Source: Mya arenaria
Lineage: Eukaryota > Mollusca > Bivalvia > Myida > Myidae
Length of the DNA: 64,000 nt
Assembly (NCBI RefSeq): GCF_026914265.1
Contig: NC_069135.1
Coordinates: 14,478,906-14,542,905 of the forward strand
Direction of reading: 5' to 3'
Shown: in pieces, positions 12,517 to 26,800 of the stretch
How positions within the stretch are numbered: position 1 is the stretch's first letter
Layout of the letters: each line of letters starts with the position of its first letter
Program-made: the position numbers and the translations under genes
The notes under the pieces: model-generated
Databases searched by the model: none
What the model was told of the DNA's origin: nothing
The model's input: the letters and a program-made list of their open reading frames with translations, nothing else

Positions 12517-13034
12517 TAAGTTTTTAATGAATACAAATAATTAGTTTAATTTAAATCGAGTTCTGTCAGTAAAGCATCGCCATTTTGAAACCATCTAGCA
12601 GGTGTCCGTTATCTTTTAGCTCAATATACTTAGTGCTGGGATCTGTCATTCTTGGCTAGGAAAACAACAAGTGGGATATGGATTCGAAGAGTCGCCAAAC
12701 AAAAAATCGTCAAAGACTCTGAAGCGGCTGTTTATATGGACTACGTCCATAGATACTTCCAATTTTCAAATGACAATGGTCTATGGATAATTTTTTAAAT
12801 TGTTAAACAAGAGAATAATTATCAATAATTTCTTTCTTTCATGTTAGCCAGATGGCCATAACCAGGGCTTCTAAAATCGAACAAATTGCCGGTTTTGATC
12901 GCTTATAACAACAGTAGCCCAATTTCATTGCAGAAAATGGCTAATAAATTGGTTCTGTAGAAGAAAAAAAAATTCGGTTGAAATTGAGCTTAATAGTAAA
13001 AAATATACTTCATTTACCTTTTTGGTCTTTGACC
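12517..13034. other. Intergenic stretch, nothing recognised
   Basis: AT-rich sequence between two inverted-repeat elements. No open frame with recognisable protein similarity and no repeat structure was seen. Confidence 0.4.
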
Positions 13035-13910
13035 TACCGTATTTTCTCGACTATAAGACGGGGAAATTGGGTCCCGATTTTTACCCCCAAAGTAGGGGAC
13101 CCGTCTTATAAGCGAGTCGATAAAATATTAAAAAAGATTCAAGTCAAAATCAGTAAAATTTTACATATGGTATTCGTCTATCCAGTATATCGTCTGCTGA
13201 TAATAAGTATGGGGCAATTAAGTAAACAACAACACGAAATCTCTTCACCGCGCGTGCTCTGACGTCACACAGTGTACCGTTATATCTGCATTTTTTCTCA
13301 TGGCGCGTGTCGGTATAATTAGTTTGACAGATATATCAAATCAATAAATTGGAATCTTAATATGATGTAGGTACCTAACTGTCAATTTGATTAAGCAAAC
13401 AAATGACAATGCGAATATGAATCCTTTATGTTCGTCGCCAATCAAGGGACAATATTGCCTAAAGCATTATTGCTAAACAAACTCCTATTCATGCCTCGGC
13501 TTTTCGCAGTTATGTTATTGAAGCCATTTATTTTGCCGAAGAACTTCATTGGTGTCTTCAATAAAAAAATAAACTAAAACAAACATATGTTGTTAATGAT
13601 TAATTATTACAATTTCGATAAGTAACGACCTGTCCTGCAAACTTAATTATGTACTCATTTTTAACCTACCTCCAAATAGAGAGCTCACAGTTGACCGCCA
13701 TTTTCTTTGAGTAAAACAAAAACAGTTACCGCGAAAGTCGATAATTGTCCGTTGAGCTTGAACATTTTTACACATTAGGAAGAATTTTAGATTTGCTTAA
13801 AAATTGACCCCGTCTTATAAGCGAGTCGAAACAAAAGGCACCAGATTTCATGGGCAAAGTTAGGGGGCCGTCTTATAAGCGAATCGCCTTATAGTCGAGA
13901 AAATACGGTA
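13035..13910. mobile_element. TA-flanked MITE with TACCGTATTTTCTCGACTATAAG ends
   Basis: 876 bp with perfect inverted termini of about 23 bp (13035-13057 and 13888-13910), bounded by TA. The subterminal motif GTCTTATAAGCGAGTCGA occurs near 13103 and 13812, with a variant near 13871; its core CTTATAAG is a palindrome. No transposase frame is seen. The TA target and the end type fit a Tc1/mariner (pogo-like) nonautonomous element. Confidence 0.8.
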
Positions 13911-14479
13911 TTCCCCCACTAAATGTCTAAAGATAAACAACAGGCTGACACAACCATTGCTAATCTGTTATAAGGATCCATCAACATCTGTTAATTTGGA
14001 GTCAAAAGAGGTTGTACTTTACATGGAATACAATTGAACAAATTATGACATATGTTGACAGACATGGACCGATTGAATATCAAAATTTTAGCAGCTCTGT
14101 CTATAGGCCACACCAAATTTATGTTTCGTTCTGGGGATTTACCGCATCTATTTTTTGAAAATGTGAAAAAATATTTATAAAAATTGTACGACCGCACCTA
14201 TATTTTTATGGCAAACCTGATTTTTTGTGGTTATAATTTTAGAGGCTGAAAAATAATCAATTATGATTTCCTACGCTAGTTTAGGTGTTTTTTGTAAAGT
14301 TAAGTAAACGATGCGTGGCCAATGGTGAATGGTGCCAATTCTTTATTTTTTTATTGCTAAAATATGCTGAATATATAATGCAAATCTTTTGGATATTTTT
14401 TGCCTTTTGATTAGATATTGAAATGGCTCAATGCAATATTCTTGCCATATTGAACAAAGTGAGAGATGTGACTGGCAAC

Positions 14480-14645
14480 CCAAGATAAAATGGTAAGTGC
14501 ACACGTTTCTCACCTAGGTAGCGGGGTTTCAAATCACAGCCTGGGTGCATGTGAGTTTGATTTGTGGTCCTCAAATCTGACTGGTGGATTTTCTGAGGGA
14601 CAGTGTACTCTGGTCTCCCCCAAAGACCTCAATTATTTGCATGGT
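14480..14645 (+). mobile_element. SINE relic (tRNA-like head, conserved tail)
   Basis: A B-box-like ggtttcaaatc near 14526 is followed by 'cagcctgggtgcatgtgagt' and, after a gap, 'tactctggtctcccccaaag'. This order is typical of tRNA-derived SINEs in molluscs; recognition is from memory of the pattern, without a database match. The copy is decayed. Confidence 0.45.
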
Positions 14646-14803
14646 GTTTAGTGTAGTAACCAAGATCGATATTTTCTATTTTCACTATATTTTTTTATTG
14701 GTAACTCTGATTAAACCTCTTGACAAAATTGTTCATAAAAATTATAGAGCAGATCATTTTGGGGTAATCCTTTTGTCTTCAATCCTGTGATTGGTTGTTT
14801 CAG

Positions 14804-14878
14804 GTTTACCATAGACAAGACCCATGGCATCAGTCATTGATGAGCAGAAGCTGAAAGACTGGAAGGACAAATTCAAAA
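14804..14878 (+). other. Alternative first coding exon A of the adaptor-like gene
   Basis: The acceptor tttcag ends at 14803, a short leader follows, and ATG lies at 14824. The 18 codons read MASVIDEQKLKDWKDKFK plus one base, joined in phase 1 to the exon at 19551 (giving ..KFKNQWKYNKE). The donor is the uncommon GTTGGT at 14879. A leader spliced in from upstream implies a further noncoding exon. Confidence 0.55.
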
Positions 14879-17800
14879 GTTGGTTGCTTGCACAGTTTTT
14901 TTGAACTTCAACTACAATTAAATATTAAGGTCTTCGTTTTTTCTGTATTGTGATAGTCATGGTGTCGTTGGAGACATTCAAAACTTTAAAAGATTCAATA
15001 TAATCAAATGAAATTTAGTTCATCTGTTTAGCAAGGCTTATAACTACAGCTTAAGAAATTGTTGAGTTATGCTCCTTTTCAACTAAACAACCCCACCTAA
15101 TCCTTGCAGCTAGCATTTGCATATGGTTAGGGTTCCCTTGCTGAATTTATGGAAAGACATATTTATCTTTTCTGAGCATGTGTACATGTATTATATCATG
15201 AAGGGCTCATCATCCTAGGAAGTCCAGTATACACATACAATTAATTGAAATGAATGGTTTGAATAGCACTGAATTGGCAGTGTGTTGATTATAAGAGTCC
15301 TAAAGATAAAGAAACATTTGTCCTGAAGAAAAATACGGACTGGATTGTTCTTAAAAAAGTAGTTATTGTCTAATCAGAGAGCTAAAATGGATGTGTTAGC
15401 CAATTATACGTGTGCCATGAGGAAGAAATCTGGTACTACGGTTTCAAAATGTTCAGTATTTTTTTCTGACAAATTCAGCTACATGCCAAATGCTTAAACA
15501 AATAGTAGTAATACCCAAATGTTAATTAAAGTTGTATTCAAGATTTGAATTATTGTTAAAAAGTTACCCCTCCCTCCTGACCGCCCCCCCCCCCCCCCCC
15601 CCCCCCCTTCGCGCGAGTCTATTTTAGGTTAGAATTCGTGTATTCTATAAGAAGTTACAGGGAAAAAAACATAGTTTATTTTAGGTAAAACTAGCCTAAC
15701 TACTTGGGAGAACTTTGAAGAATATCTGGAAAGTGATAAACCAAATAGCCAATTTGCGAAAAATAAAGGTCCAAGTTCCAACCTTCGATTTCTTTATCAT
15801 AATTAATTTTGTTGATATATATAATAATTTTTAAGTTCTATAAAATCTGAGTCCTAAAGCAGTGAATCAAGGAACTGCCAAAATTTAACATAAGTATAAA
15901 TGAGAGCCCTACAGCACTGATCGTACATTAGGGAAAGAGGTAAAGAGTACTGTTTATTCTAAAGAAAATCAAGAGAAGCGATTTAGGACATATACTGTAA
16001 TTTGAAACTGTTTCAAAGATAGTAAAAATAGTTGTCAACTCACATCAATGATGTTTACAAGTGGTGCACATATAAAACTCAAAATTGACATCCTGCTCAT
16101 CAAGTGCTGACTCTGTTAATGAGTACATTGTGTACATCTGACTGAAACACTCACTTCTTAATGTTTGTATCGGTGACTCTTGACTTTGCTGGATGAAGAG
16201 CCCCCGTCACGATGTAGGTGACAAATAACTCAGTAACAGCCTTGGAGTTTGTAACTGACCCTAAGGTTACAAAAAATGTATTTCTGTGGAACAGTGAACA
16301 CCAAGTAGATAATGTTTACAAAATACCATTAGATGTATATAAAAAATGTGCGAAATTATTTATGTTTGGTCTTAAAGCATTTTATATTGAATAATTACAT
16401 GTACTTTCAATGTGTTACTCTTTTTGTTATAATATGTTTACAACTTTAACATCACTTATCGTTTTTTGTGCATGTCAAATTTATTGTTATCAAGATATTT
16501 ATATATGCTAGTCAGAATTTAAGGAATAAAATGCAGGAAAAAATACACTTTAAAACATAAAAGTAAATGAAAAAAACACACTTGATGGCATTGTATTATT
16601 CTTCATGCTCTATATCTTAAAGCTTGACATACTTATGGTAAAACCTATGTCACATTCCATTGTAATCATTTATTGGAACGAGAAGCCAAAGTGCAGTAAC
16701 ATCCAATGTAGAGTTGGGATGTTCATGGCTTGACATAGTTGTTTTGTGTGAAATCATTGAACTGACTCCATGTTTATCTGTGAAATTCGATACCTCAGCG
16801 CTTCTTTATAAAAGCATTCAAATAATACAGTGTTTTAGAGGAATTTGTAGCTTTTTCTATGCTCTGAGTACAGTGTAATGTTGATGTTTATTCAAAGAGT
16901 GAACTCAATTGAAGAACTTTGTATTGATCTTATTATATTCTATTCTGCCTGTGAATTCCCTGAACGGATCTGGTGTCCAGATCTGGTGACTGACAATGTT
17001 CTGTTTTATGACTTGCACATCAATTAACAATGCTGTAAAACAAGTATATGTATGCAGAATTTCTGCTTCTATAGAGTAACTTAAAAAAAATGATGATAAT
17101 TTGCAGTTAAGTTTCTTCCTCTGTTGCTTGACATTATTTCTCATGTTGATGTATGGTTTATATTGGGTAATAAAGTCTTATCTTAAGAAAATCAATTCCT
17201 AGACCTTAAAAGTGCTCCTGATTTTGAGGTTATTCTGATCCCACTGTTTGTAACTCCTACTGATTCTGTGTTGACTCACTGCACCATCCTAGATATGATT
17301 AATAAGCCTTGGAAATAATGTTTAGACCTGAAAATGTGTCGTAGTCGCCAAATGAAAGCAGGATTCAAACTCTATATACGCAAAACATTATAAAATGTGA
17401 CTTTAAAAATGACACTCATAATTATTGCTCTATATTAAAAAAACAACAAATCATTTAAATGTACAAAATAGTCAAAAGATAACTTAGACAACTTATCCAA
17501 GTTCTATACAATTGGCTGAAGCTGTTAGATATATGAACTATTATTAGCTCGTCAATGATTTTTGAAAAAAATGTCTTCGTCGAAGGAGGCTTTAAGTTTT
17601 GCTTTTAGGTCACTTACATGGAACCCATTGAACTTGTTCATCTAATACCCTTCTTCACATTGTACCCTGAAGATGCGGAGTCTTACCTGTTTTTTTTTGG
17701 TGAAAAACATAAATTTTGATGGATTTTGGTTGATTTTGAGAACTGGACATAGCTTCTTCAATTTTTGTTGGATTTATTTCATTTTTTTTCACAGACAATA

Positions 17801-20800
17801 AAAGGATAATGTCTTCATTATATCAAAAGGGTTTTTAAGTCACACATTTGGAAGGGTATGGGGGGATATTTTATTATATTTGGACTTTGCACTTTTTAGC
17901 TAGTCTGATTTTTTAAGTTAAGTTTTGTGTTTAGGGCACTTACATGGAAACTGTCAAAGCTATCACTTCGAAACTTGGGGAACTTGTTCATTTAATACCC
18001 TTCTTCACATTGTACCTTAAAGATGCTAAGTCCCAACTGTTTTTTTTTTTGGTAAACTCATGAATTTTGGTTGATTTTGAGAATTGGTCATAGCTTCCTT
18101 CATTTTTGTTGGATTTATTTCAATTTTTTTCACTTACAATAAATGGATAATGCCTACGATATATCAAACAGGTTTTTGGGTCACACATTTGGAAGGGAAG
18201 GGGGAGGGTGGGTGATAATTTAGTATTTTTTGAATTTTTTTTTTAGCTATTCTGATTTTATAAGTTTTGTGCTTAGGTCACTTACAAGCAAACTATCAAA
18301 GCAAACTATCAAAGCTATCACTTTCAAACTTTGGAATACCTGTTCATTATCAAATGTACAACATAAAAAAAAACAACGTAAAAGATAAAAGCGTTCAGCA
18401 CCCCCAGTCGGTGCTCTTGTCATTTTTATACAGACCATCCTATCAATATATTGAGTTCTTTATATGTGACTATTCTATTTATTTCATCATACTCATCCAC
18501 TCTAAATTACAGTGGGCACTCACATTATGAAATAAACATAGCATATACAGTTCCAGTGGCGTAGACAAATAGCATCAATGTACATTGTTAAAATAAGTAC
18601 TTTCAAATGGAAAACAATATGTTCCTTGGATAGATTTGTCAAAAGTTTCTTTACTTCAAGTAATAAACAAATGTATTACTGTACTTCCAACTAGTTTTGT
18701 ACAACACTTTTAGGCACATTGTGAAATTGTATGTATGATGAGCTACACCCTTGTATTTTTGTATGTAGAAAATAGGTCCATGATTGAGACGAGTGTGAGT
18801 GGCCATTTCCTGCCGTGTAAGAGGCAGCTGGAGGTTGGACCAAAAACTCGCTGTGAAAATAGCATTCAAATGACCAATTATGATATGAAAATCTCTATCA
18901 ATAAATCATTCATCAGGTTATTTAGTGGAAGTTCGAACATACCCATGTGTTTATCTGCTTTTGGATTTTTTTGGTTTATTGCACTTTTTAGATGGCGGAA
19001 TATAGTACATAGAAGTTATAGGATGTGATATAAGGACAACAAAAGTGTTTTTGAATAATATTTTTGTACTTGTAGTTTCGTTGTTTAACATACAATTCTA
19101 TCTTTGTGCAAGTTTATCTTATTGTCAACAGTTTGAATAATTATTGTGCCAGGATTCATTCATGTAAAATATTGACGTTTTGGAGATATTTTGCCTTCGA
19201 TATAATGTGTTCATAATGGATTGCAAAAGTTTGCAATGCGTTGAAAATATGAAGAAATTAGAGCAATGGAAGACAGAGTTAATAGGTTGGTTTTTCAGTA
19301 TAATAATAACAACTTAATAATGTATTTTTCATAAATTGCAAGTATGTTTATATTTTGTGGAAACACTCATCCAGAACAGTATACTGACTTTGCCCATTCG
19401 AAATAAGTATCATGTAATCTGGGAAGGAAATGACACTAGATTACATATCAAAGCAGCTCTTCACAGGATGGCAACAGTTGAATCAATAAACTTCATAAAT
19501 ATTGTTTGTAAGATGGTTGTAATGAACCTAACTTATTTGTTTGTTTTCAGATCAGTGGAAGTACAACAAGGAACTTGTGGTGTTCGAAGATGAAAACGGG
19601 AAGCAAATCACCCCATCAACAACAACAACAACAACCACAACCACCACCAGCACCACCCGAAAACCTAATGTCACCTCCATCAAGCCACCATTCACTAGTA
19701 ATGTCACCGTTTACATCACAACAGAAAGTAAGTGTAACAATTGTGATCCTGTGTTGTTTCACAGTAGTGCCATAAGTATTTACCCTTTAGTCAAACTTGG
19801 GATGATTTGAAGGCTTGGTTACATAATGAAGCCAGTGTGCTATCTGCATGCACTCAATAAACTATGGCTACAATTTCATCATGATTAACTAAACAACATC
19901 AAATCATTGTCTCATGTCACATAATGCAGTGGTTTAACTCTGATAAATTGTTACTCAATCATAATACAGAAACAAAATTAATGAACAATTAAAGAATTGA
20001 TTATTAACAAACGTATTAAGAACAGCCTACATGTTGCTTCTTGAATATTATCATATATGTGACAAATATGGCCACAGTTGGTCTGTTTCATATGGTTGAA
20101 TCAACTTGTTTAAACCTTGGAGTAGCTGCCATACATGCTTGGAGGACTGGTACCACGTTGGAGAGTGTTTTTGTTGTTTTTACCATATATTAACTACCAT
20201 AATGGATAATGTAGGCGGGGCCTAATTGGGCTATAAATATCATGCGAATAAATAACTACGCAATTCACTTAAGCATAAATAAATGTATGATGTTCAAAAG
20301 ATATATAAGGTGTCTGAAGAGATGGGAAGACAAGCATATATTATATGAGATCCTCTCTCTATGATGATGTTTACTTGTTCTGGATTGCTCAAAAAAAAGA
20401 TAATGGTGGTCATTGAAGGTTGTCCTTGACCACATAGTACAGTCGAAACTCGTTATGTCGACTTTGTCAGGACCTAGGAAAAAAAGTTGAGATAACGAAC
20501 ATTCAACACATCTGAATTTCAAAAAATATCACCAGCCCCAACACATTTGAGTTTGATTTATGTCCGACACTGACTTCTGCCACTGAACAGTCTTGTTACC
20601 ATCGTGCAAACAATATATTATTCAAAAATAAAGTGAAATAAAAATGAATTAGTTGTGTCAAATTTACTGGTTAAAACAAGTATGTTATGCCAGTTTGTTT
20701 TCTACATGCAATGAAAAGAAATTTATCATTACGTAACTGTTGTTGAATTTTCTGAGGATGTCATCGGCGTCCGTGTGCGTTTCAATGAATAGCTTGTGCA

Positions 20801-23800
20801 AAAAAATGTCCTTTAATCAAAAACATAAACAAACAACTTTAATTATCCACACTTACCAATTAATCTCAAATTATGACAGTTTGATATTTTGACATGCACA
20901 GTAATTTAGCAACATGCCGCAAACCGTCATTAATATTTCCGCACCTACAACCTGATCTACAGTTCGACATTAGAAACCAGAAAATGTGTGAAATTCAACC
21001 AAAGGGACTGAAATAGGAGGTCAACATATCGAAAAAATCGAGATAGAAAATCGACTCAAGCAGATTTATTTTATATAGAATAAGAAGGAATAAATTTGGG
21101 ACCAGAGAAAAAAGTCGACACAACCGGAAAGTTGAGATATCCAACGTCGGCATAGCGAGTTTGGACAGTATAAAACAGTTACTTCACCCACTACCTTCAT
21201 GAATTAAATTATTTACTTTTGCTGAAGCATTAGGTATATGCGAAAAAAGGAATAAAGGAATATTGGTGATAATGACACTTATCTAGACTTTTCTGTACTC
21301 AATATCCTTACTTAGTGATACACACATTCAAAACTGTTGTCATATCTTCAGGAAGCAGACTACCTAACTCAATTCCCACTAAAGTGCGCAGGCCATTAAT
21401 TGCAAAGAAACATAGTCATTAGTACAGCTACTTATTTTGGGAAGCAGTTTGGAATACTGTTTCCCCCCAAATAATAAATGTGATTTTGCTGATATTGTCA
21501 AAGTGAAACTGTAATATGACCTCAGCAGGATAAATAAGATATTGATTACCTCAGTACAATGATAACTCTGTTTAATTTCCAGCAGACTTCCAATAATTGT
21601 CTAAACATATGACATGGTACATGTTACAAGAAACAAATTGTTTATGGAAGTTCTGAGTATCTGCTTTCTGGGAAATAAAGTTAACTGTTATTCCCTGTTT
21701 GAATGCCTTCTTCTTAATGGTTGCTATTCACTCAAAATATTCCTAAAATCAACTGTGACAAAACATGCATGATAAAGTCATGGTGCCAGAATAAGGCAAA
21801 CATTTTTCTCAGGAGCTGAATACCATATTACCCTATAATTTCATGATATTGGGTTTCCTTCATTTGAAATAATCATTGCTATATGCCTTGACTCTTTCTG
21901 TTATTCCAAGGGTCGGTACACAATCATTGCTATATGCCCTGACTCTTCCTGTTATTTCCAGGGTCATGGAATAATCTGGTATAAGCCCTGACTATTCCTG
22001 TTATTTCCAGGGTCATGGAATAATCATTGCTATATGCCCTGACTCTTCCTGTTATTTCCAGGGTCATGGAATAATCATTGGTATATGCCCTGACTCTTCC
22101 TGTTATTTCCAGGGTCATGGAATAATCATTGGTATATGCCCTGACTCTTCCTGTTATTTCCAGGGTCATGGAATAATCATTGGTATATGCCCTGACTCTT
22201 CCCGTTATTTCCAGGGTCATGAAATAATCATTGGTATATGCCCTGACTCTTCCCGTTATTTCCAGGGTCATGAAATAATCATTGGTATATGCCCTGAGTC
22301 TTTCCGTTATTTCCAGGGTCAATAAATAATCATTGGTATATGCCCTGACTCTTCCTGTTATTTCCAGGGTCATGGAATAATCATTGGTATATGCCCTGAC
22401 TCTTCCTGTTATTTCCAGGGTCATGGAATAATCATTGGTATATGCCCTGACTCTTCCCGTTATTTCCAGCGTCATGAAATAATCATTGGTATATGCCATG
22501 ACTCTTCCCGTTATTTCCAGGGTCATGAAATAATCATTGGTATATGCCCTGACTCTTCCCGTTATTTCCAGGGTCATGAAATAATCATTGGTATATGCCC
22601 TGACTCTTCCTGTTATTTCCAGGGTCGGTAAATAATCTTTGGTATATGCCCTGACTCTTCCCATTATTTCCAGGGTCAGTAAGTAATCATTGGTATATGC
22701 CCTGACTCTTCCCGTTATTTCCAGGGTCATGAAATAATCATTGGTATATGCCCTGACTCTTCCCATATAATTCAAATGGTCTATAAATAATTATTGCTGT
22801 ATGCCCTGACTCTACATGTTATTTCCAGGCCCTGTTACACCAGCTGCAGCAACTGCAGAAACAACCCAGATTATAAGGATTGTAGGGATCAGCTGTGGAG
22901 TGTTTATCGGAATTATCCTGTTAGCCCTGTTGTGTATTTGTTGTTGTAGACGATCAGCAGCCAAGAGGAATAAACGGTCAGTGCAGGGTGTTACTTTGTT
23001 TACTATCTAATGTAGGAATTTTTATAGCACCTAATTTGTGCATGAATTTAGTCTTTCAAGTGCCTTAATTACCTATTGGCAAAGAAACCAAGTCAGTTTG
23101 CTCAAATAACCTCGTTAAATTTATGTTTGAGTGTCAGCACAAACATTGTGAGAAAGAATTTAACAGTTAGGAACACTACTGATAGTTGTTTTGTCATTTG
23201 CCGGCTTTTTAGGTCTAGAAGATAGGTAATTAACTGTAGGTTTTGTTCACATTAATTCATCTCTATACTAGACTGTTCATCGAATTAAGCAGATGAAGAT
23301 GAATGAGGAAAGATGGTACTCATTTAGTTCATAGGGTCCTCAAAAAAATGTGCCTGGTGCGTTTGATAGGAATTTCAGTAGCTTTATTTGAATGGAGAAA
23401 TAATAATACCGTAAATGACTGGGTATTAGACGCACTTTTTTCCCTCAGATTTTGATGCAAAAAAATGCCTGCGTATAATACCCAGTAACAATTTTTTGAA
23501 CTTTTTTTCTGATGTCAATTTCAAGCCGAGAGTTTGTTTAGATTTATGTAGAAAGGGATGTTACTCGCGTCATATTGATCGAGTATATACGGGTTAAAAC
23601 GGTAGTTGAAGATCGGGATACGGTATATCTTAAGACGTTTATAATTTCAACAAAAATATTTTATATTTGGACACCCATAATTATTTCCCAAAATAATTTA
23701 TTTTGCGTAGCTAATTTTCGGACACCCAAAGGACATCAATCATAACTTTCATAGTTACCAAGTTTCACAGACGAAGAATATTGATTTTTATCTTTACACT

Positions 23801-26800
23801 GCCTGGCTAGATTACCTAACCGTATACACCACTGTGACAATTTAATTAGTTACTACCCATCCTAAACGATTTATTGCCTGTTGAAAAGGAAGTGTGATAT
23901 ATTTATTTGAGGATTAAACAAACAACAAGGGCAATCAAGGGATTAAGAAAACATCGACATGGCATGTTTGTAAAACGATCTGCCAATAAGCTTTCAAACT
24001 TGTACCACACTTATAGACTATATGAAGCAATGATCGTACAGTTATACATTAATCCTGCATAGCAATGTCCATGCTCTCCACGAGATCCTCGTGGGCATAA
24101 CTGTAAGTTATGTGACGTCACACAGTGTGACTCTTTGATCTGAAGCCGATAGAATGTGTTTATTCAGTTCAGTGCATGTATAAAATGGTGTTTTAATTAA
24201 CTTCATCAAGGATTTACACTTATAGGCGTAATAAATAAGTTTATGACCATTGATTACTACGGATAAATTAATAAGTGGTAAAAAGCAAACATGAAGAAAA
24301 AAGGCAGGTTAAACAAACATGTAAATAAAATGTAAAAATGATAATTTTCTATGTATTGGGAGAGCGAAAAAAATAATTAATTTATGGTGTCCGAACTCTT
24401 GTGAATTACGGTATTCAATATTATTTTGAATAATAAATTGAATTAAACAATAATCAAACTTACATATAAAAAAGCAAAGTTGGGCACTGTCAAAATATTT
24501 TTTGCTTAACATAACTTTTCATTCTCGACAGTATGGTTTTAAAGATAACCATCGCCATTTTTACGAAAAAAATTTTTTTTGTCACTGTCAACAAACATGG
24601 TGGCTGAAAATGCCGGACGATTTTGACATTTTTTCTATGCGTCTTTTAACCAAAAACATAGATTAAAAGTTTTTTTCTCGGATTTTTCACAATTTTTTTT
24701 TCCTGCGTCTAATACCCCCTATCGTCTTATACCCAGTCATTTACGGTAATTATCCTTTCAAAATGCTCATTCATGATGATACTGTACTGGGTACATTACA
24801 GGATGACGGTGAGACGGCCACTGTTCCCAGCAGAACCAGAGACGGATCACATATATGCTGAAATAGAGCCACTGCAGGTATAAAGTCAACTAAATGGCAG
24901 ATTTATAAAGACATACCACAATACACTTTCTTCATCTAATGAAAACAATGCATACATACTTTATCCTGTTAGATGCTCAATTCTCATGATTATTTTGTCA
25001 AAATGGCATGCTTAAAAAGGCCCCAATAATATTTCTTTATTGCGGAACTTATTTTCAAAATCAAACTACTGATTACATTTATTCATTGACAAATAAAAGA
25101 CATCTGGACAAAATGAGTCATAGGGCCTCGAAAAATGTAAGTAATCCATGAAGATTCATAGTTTCTTGTAACAACATTACAGTTTGTCTTTTAGCAATAC
25201 AGCAGTTTGCATTGTTATGTTTTCGGAAGAACTGAATACAATGACATCAAATTATGTGGTCAACTGGAGGTTTTTAACGAAACAACAGAAGTTCTTATGA
25301 ATGGATGTGAATATTACAGAATATACAGAATTACGTATGATTTATGGTGTATACTTGCTTAACATTAAAATACACTGAAATAGAAAAAAAGTACAACATT
25401 CATGACTACTGTACTACTAATTGCAAGGCAAGCTGTTAAAACACATTATATTTTGGTTGACTCATCACAAATAGAAGTACAGTGGAAACTCACTAAACCG
25501 GATCTCCACAATTTTTCACAGTTCCGGTTTTCACCTTCTATTTTCAATGTAAAAAAATCCCTACAAAACCGAAACCCCGGAATTCCGGATACCGGACAAA
25601 AAATCGAGAAAGTTTGTTAGTTGTCAACATAATTTTACCTAAAAAAACGGACATTTATTTGTTCAAACATGTCAAAATAATTTTGTGTATTAGGAATTCG
25701 CGAATCGCGTGTCACTTTGTTTTGACAGCTGGCGCGTCGTTAAATATTACACCTGTGATGTTGTGTTAACTCCATTATGATGATTGCGCTGTGGATTGAC
25801 TGTCGCGCGATAAATCAAATGATAATCAAGCTTGTGAAAAGAATTTAATTGAAACATTTATTTATTTGTTGCAGAAAATAAAGAACTAGAAACGGTTTAT
25901 TAAGTGATCATTTTGGGGGGTTGTTTTATCTAAAGACTTCTATGATTGAATCAAATTAGAGCGGTGCATTAATTAAACTATCAAACATACTAAACAAGCA
26001 TTAAATTACGCAAATTGCTTTATTTCAAGACTTGGAAAAAAGATGATCATAAAAACGCAGAAATGTTTAATAATGCTTTTCACTTTTGCAAGTGCTTTAA
26101 TCATGTCTCAACCTCCGTCTATACGTCAGAAAATTGAACTGTCCCTAGAGGACAAAAGCCTTTAAAGGTTAACTCAGTTCATATTTTGAGTAAACTTACT
26201 CCGTACATCAAATCCCCACTAAACCGGAATAAATCGGAAATTTTGCCCAGTCCGGACCTTGTCCAGTTTAGTGAGTTTCCACTGTATATTAAAGCAGCTG
26301 ATTGAATATATTCTTGATAAGTTGTCCAAAGTTAAGCATTTGGCTAGTTTGCATATTTAAATTATTTGATTAGTTTGTAATAATAATTGGATAAAATTGG
26401 CCAATCAAAATACGTTTTGGCGCGTTAAATCAACCTTTTTACAAAATTTTACATTCTGATTTTACTATTGCTTTTATTGATACTGCCCATTGTATGTAAT
26501 CCACAGAGGCCAGGTGGTAGCGGCCAAGATGGAGCCACGGGAACATCTGCAGACGTTAAGCTGCCAAAGAAGAAAAAGCCGCGAAGATCAGGGGTGTCCA
26601 GCTTTCGTGCAATATCCACGCGCATTTATAAATTCTTTTCTGCAGACACTGATGATGAAGAGGCGGTGTCTTATAATCCCACTAGTCACAATGTTAACTT
26701 CTCTCCTCCAGTACCACCAGATAGAAATACTATAAATGGAAAGACTAAAAGTCGTACTGGTGTCTCACGTGGAGAATCTACTGCCTCTAGGAGGCCTTTA

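Noticed and set aside
21930-22775. 281-codon minus-strand open frame
   Set aside because: It is the reverse of the 51-bp minisatellite; the period is a multiple of three, so the frame stays open by repetition.
23641-24420. A second complete transposon nested inside the 23407-24748 element
   Set aside because: An inner inverted pair exists, but borders and a target duplication could not be defined.
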